A DNA stretch of 64,000 nucleotides, from assembly GCA_002729415.1 (NCBI GenBank), contig PBXZ01000057.1, positions 21,634 to 85,633 of the forward strand. The letters run 5' to 3'. A program made the position numbers and the translations under genes. This document shows positions 33,710 to 42,843 of the stretch, piece after piece. Below the pieces are notes generated by a model, which had not been told where the DNA came from, searched no databases, and was given only the letters and a program-made list of their open reading frames with translations. The DNA comes from UBA9662 sp002729415. Its GTDB lineage: Bacteria; Poribacteria; WGA-4E; UBA9662. Position 1 is the stretch's first letter. The number at the start of each line of letters is the position of its first letter.

Positions 33710-35239
33710 TTACAAAANTTGGATAGGAGAACTCCATGCCCATTGGTCATTTTTTTGGCGAACACGTACGTAATAGATATCCTTTTCTCTGTANTCNTTA
33801 ATGGTATCAGTAAATTGGCATTTCCAGTCAAATTCCCATTGTTGTGGAGATCGGTTGAAGCGATATCCTGCACTACCTATTTTNCTGAGTCTACCAGTTC
33901 GTGCTCCTTGAATTAATCTATTCAACGGCATGTTNATTTGNTGACCGTTGATGTTTGATTTTACTATTGCTTTAGATGGCATTTCGACGTCAAGACAAAC
34001 CCCTTGAGAAGCATTAGTNGAGTTATTTGGGTTNCCAAAAGTGGTTGTTGTAAAATGAATCCCAAGATCTCCATCTGGTTGCCAACGNGAGTTGTAGTAG
34101 CTTGATGGAGAACCTTCTTCTTTCTCTAGTGGTGAGACCACTTCCTGTCCTCGNAAGCGAGGTTCGACTTCAAGTATTNGCCCTTCTGAAATGCCAAACT
34201 GAACATCCCAATCGGTTTTTACNTTTCGTTCCCCCCAGCCTACTTCTAAGTATAGNTTGGTACGAATGATTTCAGGTTGATATTCCTTTGTTATATTNTA
34301 TTCNGAGAAACGTTGAATGAGATTGCCATTTTTAATNATATCTATACANTCGATCGGNCCNCCACCTATGNCGTGTACTTCGATTNCTCTTTGGTCTGTG
34401 GGTTGAATTCTTGATCCCATTGCGTGATNGTTGATAGAGTACTTTAATTGAATTCGATCGCCTGTTAATGCATAAGTTCTCCGGTTACAGATGGCATCCC
34501 ATATAGCGTCTCGAGTNTTTTCTCTCGCCCAGAGTCCTGTACGACCATGTCCATAACTGCCAGGGTGTGCACTATGATGATCAGTGGAACCAACCACCCC
34601 GAAAAAATGATTTTGGCTGAGCCCATATTGCATGGTGCTTTCATGGTCAGAAGGTCCCATTACGTGTAGGAAAGGTCTTGTGTTTTCATTAGCTTCACTG
34701 CAGCCATGCATAGATATAATTTCCACTACTGGTGAAAAATCTTCGTCGAAGGTTTGCCAGTTAATTCCACGTTGTCCTTGCTTATAGCCGATATGATGTG
34801 GCAAAGAAATAACAGCAATATTTTGGCTTTTCAGTTCACTGAGCTTTCGATGAAGTTGCGCTAAATCTTCTACTTCTAGGATTTCTCCGGAAGATCCTTT
34901 ATAAATTATAGTACGATCCCCATCAGCGCAGGAATGCATTTCGAAACTTAGGAAAGTTACGAACTTACCGTCTTCGTTTTGTTCTTCGACTATCTTCTGT
35001 ACATCTGGCCATAATCTTCTCAGTCGTGAGAATCCTGCTTCATGAAAATCAATAATATATTGTATTTCATTGTCTGGTTCTGGCATGTCAGGCCATAGAG
35101 CATGCCCTGTGATAGAACAGAAATCAAGTTGTTCTTTTGCGTTTAGAAGTGCTTCCTCGATACTTCCATGTCCATAGGATATACCACAGTGATTATGTAA
35201 GTCACCGTAATAAATATTGAGTTCTTTGTAAGTTTGCAT
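33710..35239 (-). CDS. PHP-domain (DUF3604-like) metal-dependent hydrolase
   Basis: This 509-residue protein begins with the PHP metal site YYGDLHNHCGISYG (D13, H15, H17). Further ligands are in SITGHALWPDMPEPD, FLSFEMHS and GSTDHHSAHPGSYGHGR. These match DUF3604-type PHP proteins, which are thought to be phosphoesterases or other metal-dependent hydrolases. No signal peptide is seen. The C-terminal 190 residues form a beta-rich extension with several ambiguous bases. Catabolic genes on both sides suggest metabolism of an environmental compound rather than histidinol phosphate. Confidence 0.75.
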   Translation of the reverse strand: MQTYKELNIYYGDLHNHCGISYGHGSIEEALLNAKEQLDFCSITGHALWPDMPEPDNEIQYIIDFHEAGFSRLRRLWPDVQKIVEEQNEDGKFVTFLSFEMHSCADGDRTIIYKGSSGEILEVEDLAQLHRKLSELKSQNIAVISLPHHIGYKQGQRGINWQTFDEDFSPVVEIISMHGCSEANENTRPFLHVMGPSDHESTMQYGLSQNHFFGVVGSTDHHSAHPGSYGHGRTGLWAREXTRDAIWDAICNRRTYALTGDRIQLKYSINXHAMGSRIQPTDQRXIEVHXIGXXPIXCIDXIKNGNLIQRFXEXNITKEYQPEIIRTXLYLEVGWGERXVKTDWDVQFGISEGXILEVEPRXRGQEVVSPLEKEEGSPSSYYNXRWQPDGDLGIHFTTTTFXNPNNXTNASQGVCLDVEMPSKAIVKSNINGXQXNMPLNRLIQGARTGRLXKIGSAGYRFNRSPQQWEFDWKCQFTDTIXXYREKDIYYVRVRQKNDQWAWSSPIQXL

Positions 35240-35303
35240 TAGTACCTTCGTTCGAATATGTCTTTGCTTCTCAGCACGTATTAATTAGGAAAGTGTGGAA
35301 TTG

Positions 35304-36629
35304 TTAGTTGACTGCTTTTTTAGCAAGTCTGAATTTTTTTCTGGTAAAATCACTCCATTCTTTCAATTTTCGGTTCCTGAAATTTTGATCTTCCCATCCA
35401 TTGATACTAATCTGTGTTGCTTCATTTTCAGTTATTGGTATTTGAACCAAGATATCCAAAGCAGCCTCCCTTTTTTCTGGAATTGAACATTCGTTGATGA
35501 GCTTCCATGTGGATGCTAGTTGTCTGTGAAAATCGACGATTAGTACGCCAACTAAATCACGGACCATTTTCCAACGAGTACCGCCTTTAATCGGATCGTA
35601 CTGGATCGGCACAATTTTTTGGGCGAAAGGATTAGGGACTGTGCAGCGCTGTCCTAAAGTTTCGTATAGCCTAGGAATAATGGCTGGTCGGTATAGAGGA
35701 CTATTCCATTTAGGACCTTCAGGATCAGTGTTGCTAAGAACCCATAATTTTTGTCCTGATTCGGAGAGAACAAAATCGACAAATTTCTTAGCAATTTCAA
35801 TGTTAGGGGCTCCTTTTAGTATGCCTATTGAATCTGGGGCGATGACTGCAGCATCAGAGGGTAGAATATATTTGATTCTGTCTCCCAGTTTTGCCATTTC
35901 TGCATATGCGAAGAAGTCTATTGTCATTCCATATATGACTTGTCCTCGTACTATTTGTTTGGGGATGAGGTTCGAACCACTCAGAAATCCTTTGATGTTA
36001 GCCCCTATTTTTGTAATGATTTCCAACCCGTTCTCCCACCCATATTTTTGCAGGATAATTTCATAAATCATTAATGCGCTTCCACTCAACCGTGGGTCGG
36101 CGGCGCCTATTTTTCCTCGTAGTTCGTACTGGGTTAAGTCTTCCCATGTGGTTACACGTGGCAAATCGAATTTTTTTCGCAACTCTTCATTNTTCATGAT
36201 GCCGAAACTGGAGATGGTAGCCGCATACCATTGATATGCTGGATCGTATATTGGGATGCCATATATGTGGTTGGGCAATTGTCTTAATTGGGGCTGGGGG
36301 ATCTTGTAACTAGTGAAATATCCTTTTTCTGCAAACATCATATAAGTATCCACACCGCCGCCAAAATAGATATCTACTTCAATACCTTCCTGTCTTCTTT
36401 GAAATTCTAATTCAATAAAACGGGAGCCTTGTGATAGCCAATTTATTTTTACCTTTTTATTGGTCTGTTGTTTGTACCAGTTTTTAAATGCCAGATCAAA
36501 TGATTTAGTAATACCTTCCCAATGAGGGCCAATAATTGTTAAAACGTCTGGCTTTTGTATCTCTGCCCAAGAGGATTTATATAAGCAACATAATAATAGT
36601 ATATAAAAATAAAGAGGTTTTTTGTCCAT
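35304..36629 (-). CDS. ABC-type substrate-binding protein (iron/organic-ion type), no adjacent permease
   Basis: This 441-residue exported protein has a short signal peptide (FYILLLCCLYKSSWA). Motifs of the iron(III)/polyamine-type binding proteins follow: IGPHWEGITKSF, VDIYFGGGVDTYMMFAEKG, WEDL-x-x-ELRGKIGAADP and GAPNIEIAKKFVDFVLSESG. Such proteins capture a ligand and pass it to a membrane ABC transporter. No permease or ATPase lies next to it, so it is an orphan here. The ligand is unknown. Cys residues in the signal region are not followed by a clear lipobox. Confidence 0.78.
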   Translation of the reverse strand: MDKKPLYFYILLLCCLYKSSWAEIQKPDVLTIIGPHWEGITKSFDLAFKNWYKQQTNKKVKINWLSQGSRFIELEFQRRQEGIEVDIYFGGGVDTYMMFAEKGYFTSYKIPQPQLRQLPNHIYGIPIYDPAYQWYAATISSFGIMXNEELRKKFDLPRVTTWEDLTQYELRGKIGAADPRLSGSALMIYEIILQKYGWENGLEIITKIGANIKGFLSGSNLIPKQIVRGQVIYGMTIDFFAYAEMAKLGDRIKYILPSDAAVIAPDSIGILKGAPNIEIAKKFVDFVLSESGQKLWVLSNTDPEGPKWNSPLYRPAIIPRLYETLGQRCTVPNPFAQKIVPIQYDPIKGGTRWKMVRDLVGVLIVDFHRQLASTWKLINECSIPEKREAALDILVQIPITENEATQISINGWEDQNFRNRKLKEWSDFTRKKFRLAKKAVN

Positions 36630-36812
36630 TGGTTACACTTTGGTATATATGATGCTAAGGGACGTATGGTTGGGTGAAAGTTTAAATGCCATTAAGATTT
36701 ATATCACAAATAGTGTAACGTAACTTTGCGTGGAAGTCGTAAAGACTTCTTAGATATGGTTTGTTTATAGCAATGGAATTGGTTATAAGGCGAACTGTTC
36801 AGGTGCTTGTAG

Positions 36813-37841
36813 CTACCGGTTTGCTGGAATCCTTTCTGAACTATTTTGATTCAGTATATAAATGCGGATTCGACTGCTGAAAATTTGACCGGGTTTAAGG
36901 ATAATGAGTCCCGCATCAATTCCCTTTTCCTGCAGATTGACGGCGTCAGTTGGACATGTGTAGGGTTCGAAACAAATAGATGCGCGATCTGGTGGGGTGT
37001 AAACGACTAGTTCCCGAAACTGTTCATCGGCTTCCAGAACCATTTTGGTGTCAGCACCTCTATCATCGATTATGCAGCGACTAACACCATCTACTAGGCT
37101 TAAATCGGTGAATACATCGTCAAATTTCATTCCAGAAAAGGTCTTACCTGCGCGAAGATCAAAGGTCTCATTGACATCATAGATATGACCAGTTGGTAGA
37201 AATTGGTCAAGTTCCCAATATTTTGCGGCAGGTACAAAAATGAGGCAATTTTCCGCTGATGATTTTCTGGAAAGTGGTATAGAGAAATAGGGATGGATAC
37301 CATATCCCATTGGCATATTGTGATCACTGAGATTAGATACGTCAGTTACCATAGTTAAGTTAGCTGACTTCAGTTTGTAGGTGATTTTAAGCTGGAATGT
37401 AAATGGAAACTGTCTTTCGATATGTGGATAATTTGCTGAATTAAGACCACAGACGATGGTAGCTCCGTCATCTGTGCTTGTCGAATCAACATAAAATGGT
37501 TGATCGACGACCAATCCATGAATCGAATTCGGGGATTTTGGAGCTTTATCAAAGGTGTATGGCTTGCCTTCAAACAAGAAATGCCCTTGACGTATTCGGT
37601 TTGGAAACGGGAATAATATGGGATTCCCGTAGCCGGATGGTCGTTGTGCCAGTGTCTTTAAGTCTGGCGGTGGTTCGATGATATTGATTGATTCTGTGCC
37701 AACGGTTTGTGTGAAGCTATAACAATTATTGCCTAATTTCGGTATAATTTTTGCCGAAGCTTGCCTTTTGATGTCCCGTAATGTGAATACCTCGAATCCA
37801 TCAATATTAGCTTGGTCTACTGTGTATCTTTTGGTACTCAT
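36813..37841 (-). CDS. galM: Aldose 1-epimerase family protein
   Basis: This 342-residue protein matches aldose epimerases (mutarotases), which interconvert alpha and beta anomers of galactose, glucose or related sugars. Motifs are NPILFPFPNRIRQGHF, NSIHGLVV (catalytic-site His), MGYGIHPYFSIPL (second His) and ICFEPYTCPTDAVN (base Glu). The start overlaps the upstream gene by 4 bp (37838-37841), so the two are co-transcribed and probably translationally coupled. It ends a minus-strand run starting at 41077. The sugar specificity is not settled by the sequence. Confidence 0.85.
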   Translation of the reverse strand: MSTKRYTVDQANIDGFEVFTLRDIKRQASAKIIPKLGNNCYSFTQTVGTESINIIEPPPDLKTLAQRPSGYGNPILFPFPNRIRQGHFLFEGKPYTFDKAPKSPNSIHGLVVDQPFYVDSTSTDDGATIVCGLNSANYPHIERQFPFTFQLKITYKLKSANLTMVTDVSNLSDHNMPMGYGIHPYFSIPLSRKSSAENCLIFVPAAKYWELDQFLPTGHIYDVNETFDLRAGKTFSGMKFDDVFTDLSLVDGVSRCIIDDRGADTKMVLEADEQFRELVVYTPPDRASICFEPYTCPTDAVNLQEKGIDAGLIILKPGQIFSSRIRIYILNQNSSERIPANR

Positions 37842-38749
37842 TCTGGCTCTCCAGATTCATTGCGGGTGAAATCGGTACCATACCACTCGGGAAATTCTAG
37901 ATTTTTTGATGTCTTCCATGCGGTTACATAGAGTTGAGCGGTGAATTGTGTGGCCAGCGTAGAAAGATGATGTACAAAATTGGTGACTTCTGGTTTCAAA
38001 GACGGATGTTTTTCGTTTTCGGATGGAAATTGATCTGCCAGTTGGTATACTCTGTCTACTTCTTTGTGTCTAGCATGTGACATTGTTATAATGCTGGGCA
38101 TTAAATTTTCGAATGGTTGGATTTTCAGGCCTGTTGCCAGTTTTTTTGGGGCTAAGTCTAAGTTTTCTATGATAGCGTCAACTTTGTAGTGAATTCCCTT
38201 ATTAGATATGACAGACCCGTTTTTGTCGACGCGGCCGTTGTAATGAATTGTTAGGTGCAGTGGTTGCGACATGTCCTGAGCATAGTGAGAGAGGATCCCA
38301 GCGTAAACTAGGCATTTCTGTTGNATATGGGGATTTTTCGGATAGCGTCGGTGTTCNGTAAAAGCAACTGCGAGTCGTTCAGTCCACTCTGCTANAGTAT
38401 AGATCAAAAAGCCTGCTTTCTCNGGTTTTACGTTGAGTTGGTTNCATAACTGAATGTATTCGTAACGTGTTTCTGGCAGTTTGTTNCCTCGCAGNAGTTC
38501 GTAGTCACAGTAGTGTTCGGGACGCTCAGTNCTNCGCAGGTGTATGGGGCCACTTCTGAGAACTTGCGGATCAGCTGAGCAATGTGCAATCATTGCTTCT
38601 CCGTTCCGNAANAACTNNGGNATATCTGACTCAGAGAGTGAATAGACTGATGCTTTTGATAGAATTACGTGCCCATTTGGCCACCAAGCTAAACCTAAAT
38701 TCGCGATCAGCATTGGGATAATTAATAAGCTTGTTAAAAGCCCTCTCAT
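37838..38749 (-). CDS. Exported zinc-dependent phospholipase C/S1-P1 nuclease-fold protein
   Basis: This protein is about 303 residues. A signal peptide (LLTSLLIIPMLIANLGLA) is cleaved just before WW, and a Trp at the mature N-terminus is a zinc ligand in this fold. Other zinc-site segments are GHVILSKASVYSL, PEHYCDYE, LSHYAQDMSQPLHLTIHYNG and GIHYKVD. The family contains phospholipase C and S1/P1 nucleases. I start at the ATG at 38749 because AAAGGAG lies 8 bases ahead; the ATG at 38755 is too close to that site, and the longer frame from 38827 has no site. It overlaps the epimerase gene by 4 bp. The choice between lipid and nucleic-acid substrate is open. Confidence 0.78.
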   Translation of the reverse strand: MRGLLTSLLIIPMLIANLGLAWWPNGHVILSKASVYSLSESDXXXXXRNGEAMIAHCSADPQVLRSGPIHLXXTERPEHYCDYEXLRXNKLPETRYEYIQLXNQLNVKXEKAGFLIYTXAEWTERLAVAFXEHRRYPKNPHXQQKCLVYAGILSHYAQDMSQPLHLTIHYNGRVDKNGSVISNKGIHYKVDAIIENLDLAPKKLATGLKIQPFENLMPSIITMSHARHKEVDRVYQLADQFPSENEKHPSLKPEVTNFVHHLSTLATQFTAQLYVTAWKTSKNLEFPEWYGTDFTRNESGEPE

Positions 38750-38823
38750 TTTCATAACTCCTTTGAAANTTCTATGNGGATTATGGTTTTTNAGTGCCTT
38801 AAATGCNGTGGCGTTTTTTGGAC

Positions 38824-39573
38824 TCACTTTTTTGACTTTCCTTGATTGGCGACTGCTTCCATGGCTTTCTTAACTTCTTCTTCGTTTCCTAGATAAAATT
38901 TATCGATTNGCTTCAAGTTCGCGTCCAATTGGTAAACGAGAGGAAGTCCGGTTGGAATATTAACTTGAAGTATCTGNTCCTCAGACAAGGACTCTAGGTC
39001 TTTGANCAACGCACGTAAGCTGTTTCCATGTGCTGTGATGAGTACATTCNTACCAGAAGTGATTGCAGGCACAATTTTTTTATTCCAATATGGTAAGAAC
39101 CGATTGCATGTGTCTTCAAGGCATTCTGTTAAAGGAAGTTCAGATTTGTCCAGGCCNAGGTAGCGTGGNTCGCTACCGGGATAGTATTTGCTATCCTCTG
39201 TTAGGGCGGGAGGTGGTATGCTATAACTCCNCCGCCAAATTAGTACCTGATCTTCACCATGTTTATCAGCAGTTTCAGCTTTATTTAATCCTTGTAGTGC
39301 ACCATAATGTCGTTCGTTCAAATGCCATGAATTAACTACTGGGATCCACATGAGATCCATCTGCTCAAGTGTAAGCCATAATGTTTTAATCGCACGTTTT
39401 AGCAAAGAAGTATAGGCAATATCGAAACCATAGCCTGCTTCTTTNAGGACATCACCTGCGGTTATCGCTTCTTTTACACCTTTTTCGGATAATTCCACAT
39501 CGACCCAACCAGTGAAACGGTTTGTTTTGTTCCAAAGGCTTTCACCGTGTCGTAGGAGAACAAGTTTATACAT
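38824..39573 (-). CDS. gpmA: 2,3-bisphosphoglycerate-dependent phosphoglycerate mutase
   Basis: This 249-residue enzyme interconverts 3- and 2-phosphoglycerate in glycolysis and gluconeogenesis. The phospho-histidine motif is LRHGES (H9), followed by NRFTGWVDVELSEKG and LNERHYGALQGLNKAE (E87). The second active-site His is in ITAHGNSLRAL. Length and motif order are those of the dPGM branch rather than the iPGM branch. A strong AAAGGAA site precedes the ATG. It lies 18 bp after a methyltransferase gene. Confidence 0.93.
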   Translation of the reverse strand: MYKLVLLRHGESLWNKTNRFTGWVDVELSEKGVKEAITAGDVXKEAGYGFDIAYTSLLKRAIKTLWLTLEQMDLMWIPVVNSWHLNERHYGALQGLNKAETADKHGEDQVLIWRXSYSIPPPALTEDSKYYPGSXPRYXGLDKSELPLTECLEDTCNRFLPYWNKKIVPAITSGXNVLITAHGNSLRALXKDLESLSEXQILQVNIPTGLPLVYQLDANLKXIDKFYLGNEEEVKKAMEAVANQGKSKK

Positions 39574-39591
39574 GGATATTCCTTTCTAGTA

Positions 39592-40263
39592 CTAGCAGAT
39601 TGATAAATTTTGAAACCCTCGTTCAATTGACCAGTGNCGATCGGAAGTCTGAAAGACTTTTGCATTAGTCACTCCCGTTTTNCTGATCATTGTCTCGACT
39701 TCGNCAGTGGTCAGCGCAGCGAACAAGGAGTCGCGAAACAATTTGCGTTGATATNGGGTGTCTTCTCTGGCGTATGTATCAACGATTTTTTCTATTGCNA
39801 TGGTACTTTNCANTCGAAGTAAATCTTGGATGTATAGCAGACCTTGTGGTTTCAGAACACGTTCGATTTCCAAAATNACGGAAGATGGATNTGGGATATG
39901 GTGGATGATGCTGTTTGAGAAAACTCCATCAAATGATTGNTCCTTATATGGTAAGTTCTTGGCATCTGCTTTTTNCAGTGAAATTCGATCAGTTAATTTC
40001 GCCTTGTTAANATGCTNCTGCCCGATGTTGAGCATATTGGATGATAGGTCTATAGCAGTAATTTGGATNTTAGGGACACGTTTTGCTAAAATAATTGGGA
40101 TTCTNGCTGTGCCAGTTCCAAGATCGAGAAAGTGTCCNTCAGCAACGCCAAGATCTATAAGTNGATCGACAAATGCTGTATTTACTTCAAGGAAGTCCAT
40201 GGCATCGTATGCCTTGGCTTCCTCAATNGTATCCATAACTTCTGGTTCTAGAATGCGNTTCAT
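39592..40263 (-). CDS. Class I SAM-dependent methyltransferase
   Basis: This 223-residue protein has the SAM-binding motif GHFLDLGTGT, an acidic loop (ITAIDLSSNML) and a motif near FDGVFSNSIIHHIP. Those are typical of Methyltransf_11/25 proteins. It starts 1 bp after the PhyH gene ends and ends 18 bp before gpmA, so it is in that transcript. Its substrate is unknown; the direct coupling to a PhyH dioxygenase suggests that both modify the same small molecule. Confidence 0.82.
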   Translation of the reverse strand: MXRILEPEVMDXIEEAKAYDAMDFLEVNTAFVDXLIDLGVAXGHFLDLGTGTXRIPIILAKRVPXIQITAIDLSSNMLNIGQXHXNKAKLTDRISLXKADAKNLPYKXQSFDGVFSNSIIHHIPXPSSXILEIERVLKPQGLLYIQDLLRXXSTXAIEKIVDTYAREDTXYQRKLFRDSLFAALTTXEVETMIXKTGVTNAKVFQTSDXHWSIERGFQNLSIC

Positions 40264-40264
40264 T

Positions 40265-41077
40265 CTATGNGTTCCTTGGTTTGGCCAGTGATTTCAGTTT
40301 TGCNAGTGCTTCCTGCTCCTCNTCAATCCANGGTCGNGGNAGAGGTTTTTCCAGACGCTTACCAGGTGATCCGAGCACNAGGATATAGGCACGGCGAACC
40401 TCAATTGTGGTGTTGGGACCTGCATAATGAAGTGTTCGNCAATGATGAAATGTGGCACCAGCTGCTGGAATGGGACAAGCTACTGCCTGAGAAGGATCTA
40501 GATCGTCTGTTACCAAACCGTGAATNAGAGGATNATTGTTTATATGACGATGNAAGCGCACTTTGCCTTTATGAGATTTAGGAATGAATTGCATACATCC
40601 ACTTTNAGTGGTAGNGGGGTCAAGTGGCATCCAGATACTNAGTCTATGTGGAAGTTCTGATGGATTCCAGTATGCTTCGTCTTGNTGCCAAGGTGTTTCA
40701 GCACCAAATTTGGCTGGTTTCAAGATCATATGTCCGCCACCGTTGACGTTNTCTTTATTAACTTTAAGTAACTTTGCTGCTAATGTGTGAGCGTTTTTAA
40801 AAAATATGGTTTCACGCAATTCCGGAAANTGGCTTTCAGGACCAAGTACCTGTGGAAGTACCTCGCGACCTGTATGTGCTCTNGGTCCTCCNAGATCGAA
40901 GTACTGGCCTTNTTCTTCACCTACTCGTTCTTGAAAAAGTTTGTTGTATATCTGTTTCAGCCACTCGATTTCTTCATCCGTTGTAATACGATCAATGCTT
41001 ANGTAACCGTTATCGTTGAAGNAATNCACTTGGTTGGGNGTAACATCTACTTGAAAATTTGTGTTTGGTTTAATCAT
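40265..41077 (-). CDS. Phytanoyl-CoA dioxygenase (PhyH) family protein
   Basis: This is an Fe(II)/2-oxoglutarate oxygenase of about 270 residues. The HxD motif is W-(H/Q)-Q-D, in which the first codon is CAN and His is very likely. HMILKPAKFGAETPW precedes it, and SIWMPLDP, SGCMQFIPKSHKG and the distal TLHYAGPNTTIEVRRAY (His, then Arg) follow. I chose the ATG at 41077, which follows GGGAGGAT; the TTG 12 bases upstream is part of that site. It differs from the PhyH gene at 1057, having the W-H-Q-D-x-A-Y context of the ectoine/2-aminoethylphosphonate-type members. It heads the run of minus-strand genes down to 36813. Confidence 0.85.
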   Translation of the reverse strand: MIKPNTNFQVDVXPNQVXXFNDNGYXSIDRITTDEEIEWLKQIYNKLFQERVGEEXGQYFDXGGXRAHTGREVLPQVLGPESXFPELRETIFFKNAHTLAAKLLKVNKXNVNGGGHMILKPAKFGAETPWXQDEAYWNPSELPHRXSIWMPLDPXTTXSGCMQFIPKSHKGKVRXHRHINNXPXIHGLVTDDLDPSQAVACPIPAAGATFHHXRTLHYAGPNTTIEVRRAYIXVLGSPGKRLEKPXXRXWIXEEQEAXAKLKSLAKPRNX

Positions 41078-41181
41078 CNATCCTCCCAATGTATGNNACA
41101 GAAATTAAGTGGAAACTAAATTGATGCTANTTNTGTATCAAGATTGAANTTNCAANGACAGTAAGTGTTTNGGTCTCAGGA

Positions 41182-42606
41182 TTATCTTACGGATGNTGGT
41201 ATATCCGCTGCGCAACGAAAGCCTATATCGTTTCCATGGTGGTTGGGCAAATAAAAGCTTCGATACGATTGTGATGCATGTACTTGNTTAATTNCTGATG
41301 GGCCTCCCAGTACAATTCGNAAGGTTCTATTATCNTTGNCTTGNGNGTTAGCCTTGGGAANTCTTTTNTTATGATTTTCATTGTAAGAATCTAAACACCA
41401 TTCTCTTAAGTTTCCTNACATATCATNTAGNCCATAACCGTTAGGNTAAGGTGTTCTAGCCAGNTTTTTTTCGGGTNACTTGCTGATATTAGCTACATCN
41501 TCTGTTGTTTCTANGCTGTTTCTANGANNTGNTCCNTNTTTCAAAACACCGCCGCGTGAAGCATACTCCCATTCGTCTTCTGTGGGTAAACGTTTTCCNA
41601 TCCAGTTTGCGTATGCCATAGCGTCATACCAACTGATGTGAACCATGGAATGTNGATCAGTGGGAGCGTATGCTTTNATCTCGTCCCAGTTTGGGGCAGG
41701 ATAGTGAGTAGCTTGGATAAATTTCTTATATTGAGCAACGGTTACTTCATGTTTGTCCATGTAGAATGTATTGANATTTATTGTNTATGTATGGGGTTCG
41801 TTTTGCATGNTGTTTTGGTTTCTTATCTGCAANTTNCCGGAAGGNATTTTGACAACTTTGTTCATNGATAAAGCAACGGTTTTAAANCGTCCNNTTGTTG
41901 TAACTGNGCTTTTGCTGTAATCGNTTNNGTTGTGTTNTGATTTTTTTTTATCTANGTTNTTTTTGCTNGCGATTTGGAACGGCTGGTTCAGGAGGGNGGT
42001 GTTCTTNTTATTCATAGCTAAGGCAACATTCTGAAATTTTCCTGCCTTCAGTGTGTTAACAGTGTNNAGTGGAGTGGATTGTGTTTGGATTTCCTCTTCT
42101 GGNAAAAAAGNTTCNTNTGGTATNTTAATATTTTTTTTCTGNGCCCANTTTGTTTTGAAAGTCTCCGATCTTTCCTTTTTCTGGNTTTTNAATTTGGAAT
42201 CTTGCCTTTGAAATAAGTCAATTACGATTCTGTTTGGATTGGTCAGTACAAAGATTTNCGGCTCAGCCGGGATGCGTAAAGGAAANGTGAATATAACCCG
42301 NTTATTAGGCAATTCGAGAAAATTCATGTTTTTTTCTAAAATTGGATTGAAGATGCTAATTTGAATACTTGGTTTAATTTGGNAAGGAATTACTAAGTCA
42401 AAAATTTGTAAAGCGATTTGATTGGNACCTTTTTTTTCTATGTAGTTAACTTTTTCGCTNAANTCGAGTACAAGNCGAGTTTTTTGTTCTTCGTAATGAT
42501 AGTGAAATCGCATGGCAGTTAACTGTNCATGGTCGTTTAAGGCTAGAACGTCAANTGTTATTAGCAAGATACTACACAAAATTGTTTGTATAACCTGTAT
42601 CTTCAT
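41182..42606 (-). CDS. Exported AMIN-like plus SUMF1 (formylglycine-enzyme-fold) fusion protein
   Basis: This 474-residue protein has a signal peptide (LCSILLIT..LAL) and an AMIN-like domain at about 28-135 (SEKVNYIEKKG, NPNRIVIDLFQRQD). A low-complexity linker contains a twice-repeated motif (FQNVALAMN near 191 and FKTVALxMN near 241). A SUMF1 domain runs from about 280 to 472 (FYMDKHEVTVAQYKKF, GKRLPTEDEWEYASRGG, REWCLDSYNE, DIGFRCAAD). The region that carries the two copper-binding cysteines in true formylglycine-generating enzyme reads HASQSYRSFYLP, with no Cys. It is therefore unlikely to activate the sulfatase at the start of the window. A cell-envelope binding or structural role is more likely. 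Confidence 0.78.
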   Translation of the reverse strand: MKIQVIQTILCSILLITXDVLALNDHXQLTAMRFHYHYEEQKTXLVLXXSEKVNYIEKKGXNQIALQIFDLVIPXQIKPSIQISIFNPILEKNMNFLELPNXRVIFXFPLRIPAEPXIFVLTNPNRIVIDLFQRQDSKXKXQKKERSETFKTXWXQKKNIXIPXEXFXPEEEIQTQSTPXXTVNTLKAGKFQNVALAMNXKNTXLLNQPFQIXSKXNXDKKKSXHNXXDYSKSXVTTXGXFKTVALXMNKVVKXPSXXLQIRNQNXMQNEPHTXTINXNTFYMDKHEVTVAQYKKFIQATHYPAPNWDEXKAYAPTDXHSMVHISWYDAMAYANWXGKRLPTEDEWEYASRGGVLKXGXXXRNSXETTXDVANISKXPEKXLARTPXPNGYXLXDMXGNLREWCLDSYNENHXKRXPKANXQXXDNRTXRIVLGGPSXIXQVHASQSYRSFYLPNHHGNDIGFRCAADIPXSVR

Positions 42607-42719
42607 ACTTGCTTCNTGACCATAAAGAAAACCGGAATNTGCTTTGCCTAATTATAGTAGAATCCATTAATAAATTCAAAGCTGATGTTCAANCNAGGAA
42701 AAATGAGAGCATAGCAATC

Positions 42720-42748
42720 TTGAATATTGTCTCATTTTCGGTTATAAA
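42720..42748 (+). promoter_or_regulatory. Sigma-70-type promoter for the UbiA/CPBP genes
   Basis: TTGAAT at 42720-42725 and TATAAA at 42743-42748 are separated by 17 bp. They lie about 95 bp upstream of the UbiA start at 42844 in a divergent intergenic region. Confidence 0.5.
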
Positions 42749-42843
42749 TAGTCGTTTGTATATATGCAAAGGTGCACTGGAATCTACAATAGTATATGGG
42801 ATTGTGCCGATTGACCTAATCTGAAACTGCTGAATTTCGACAT

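Noticed and set aside
37838..38827. Long start for the zinc phospholipase/nuclease-like protein
   Set aside because: The extra N-terminus has no ribosome-binding site; AAAGGAG sits before the ATG at 38749.
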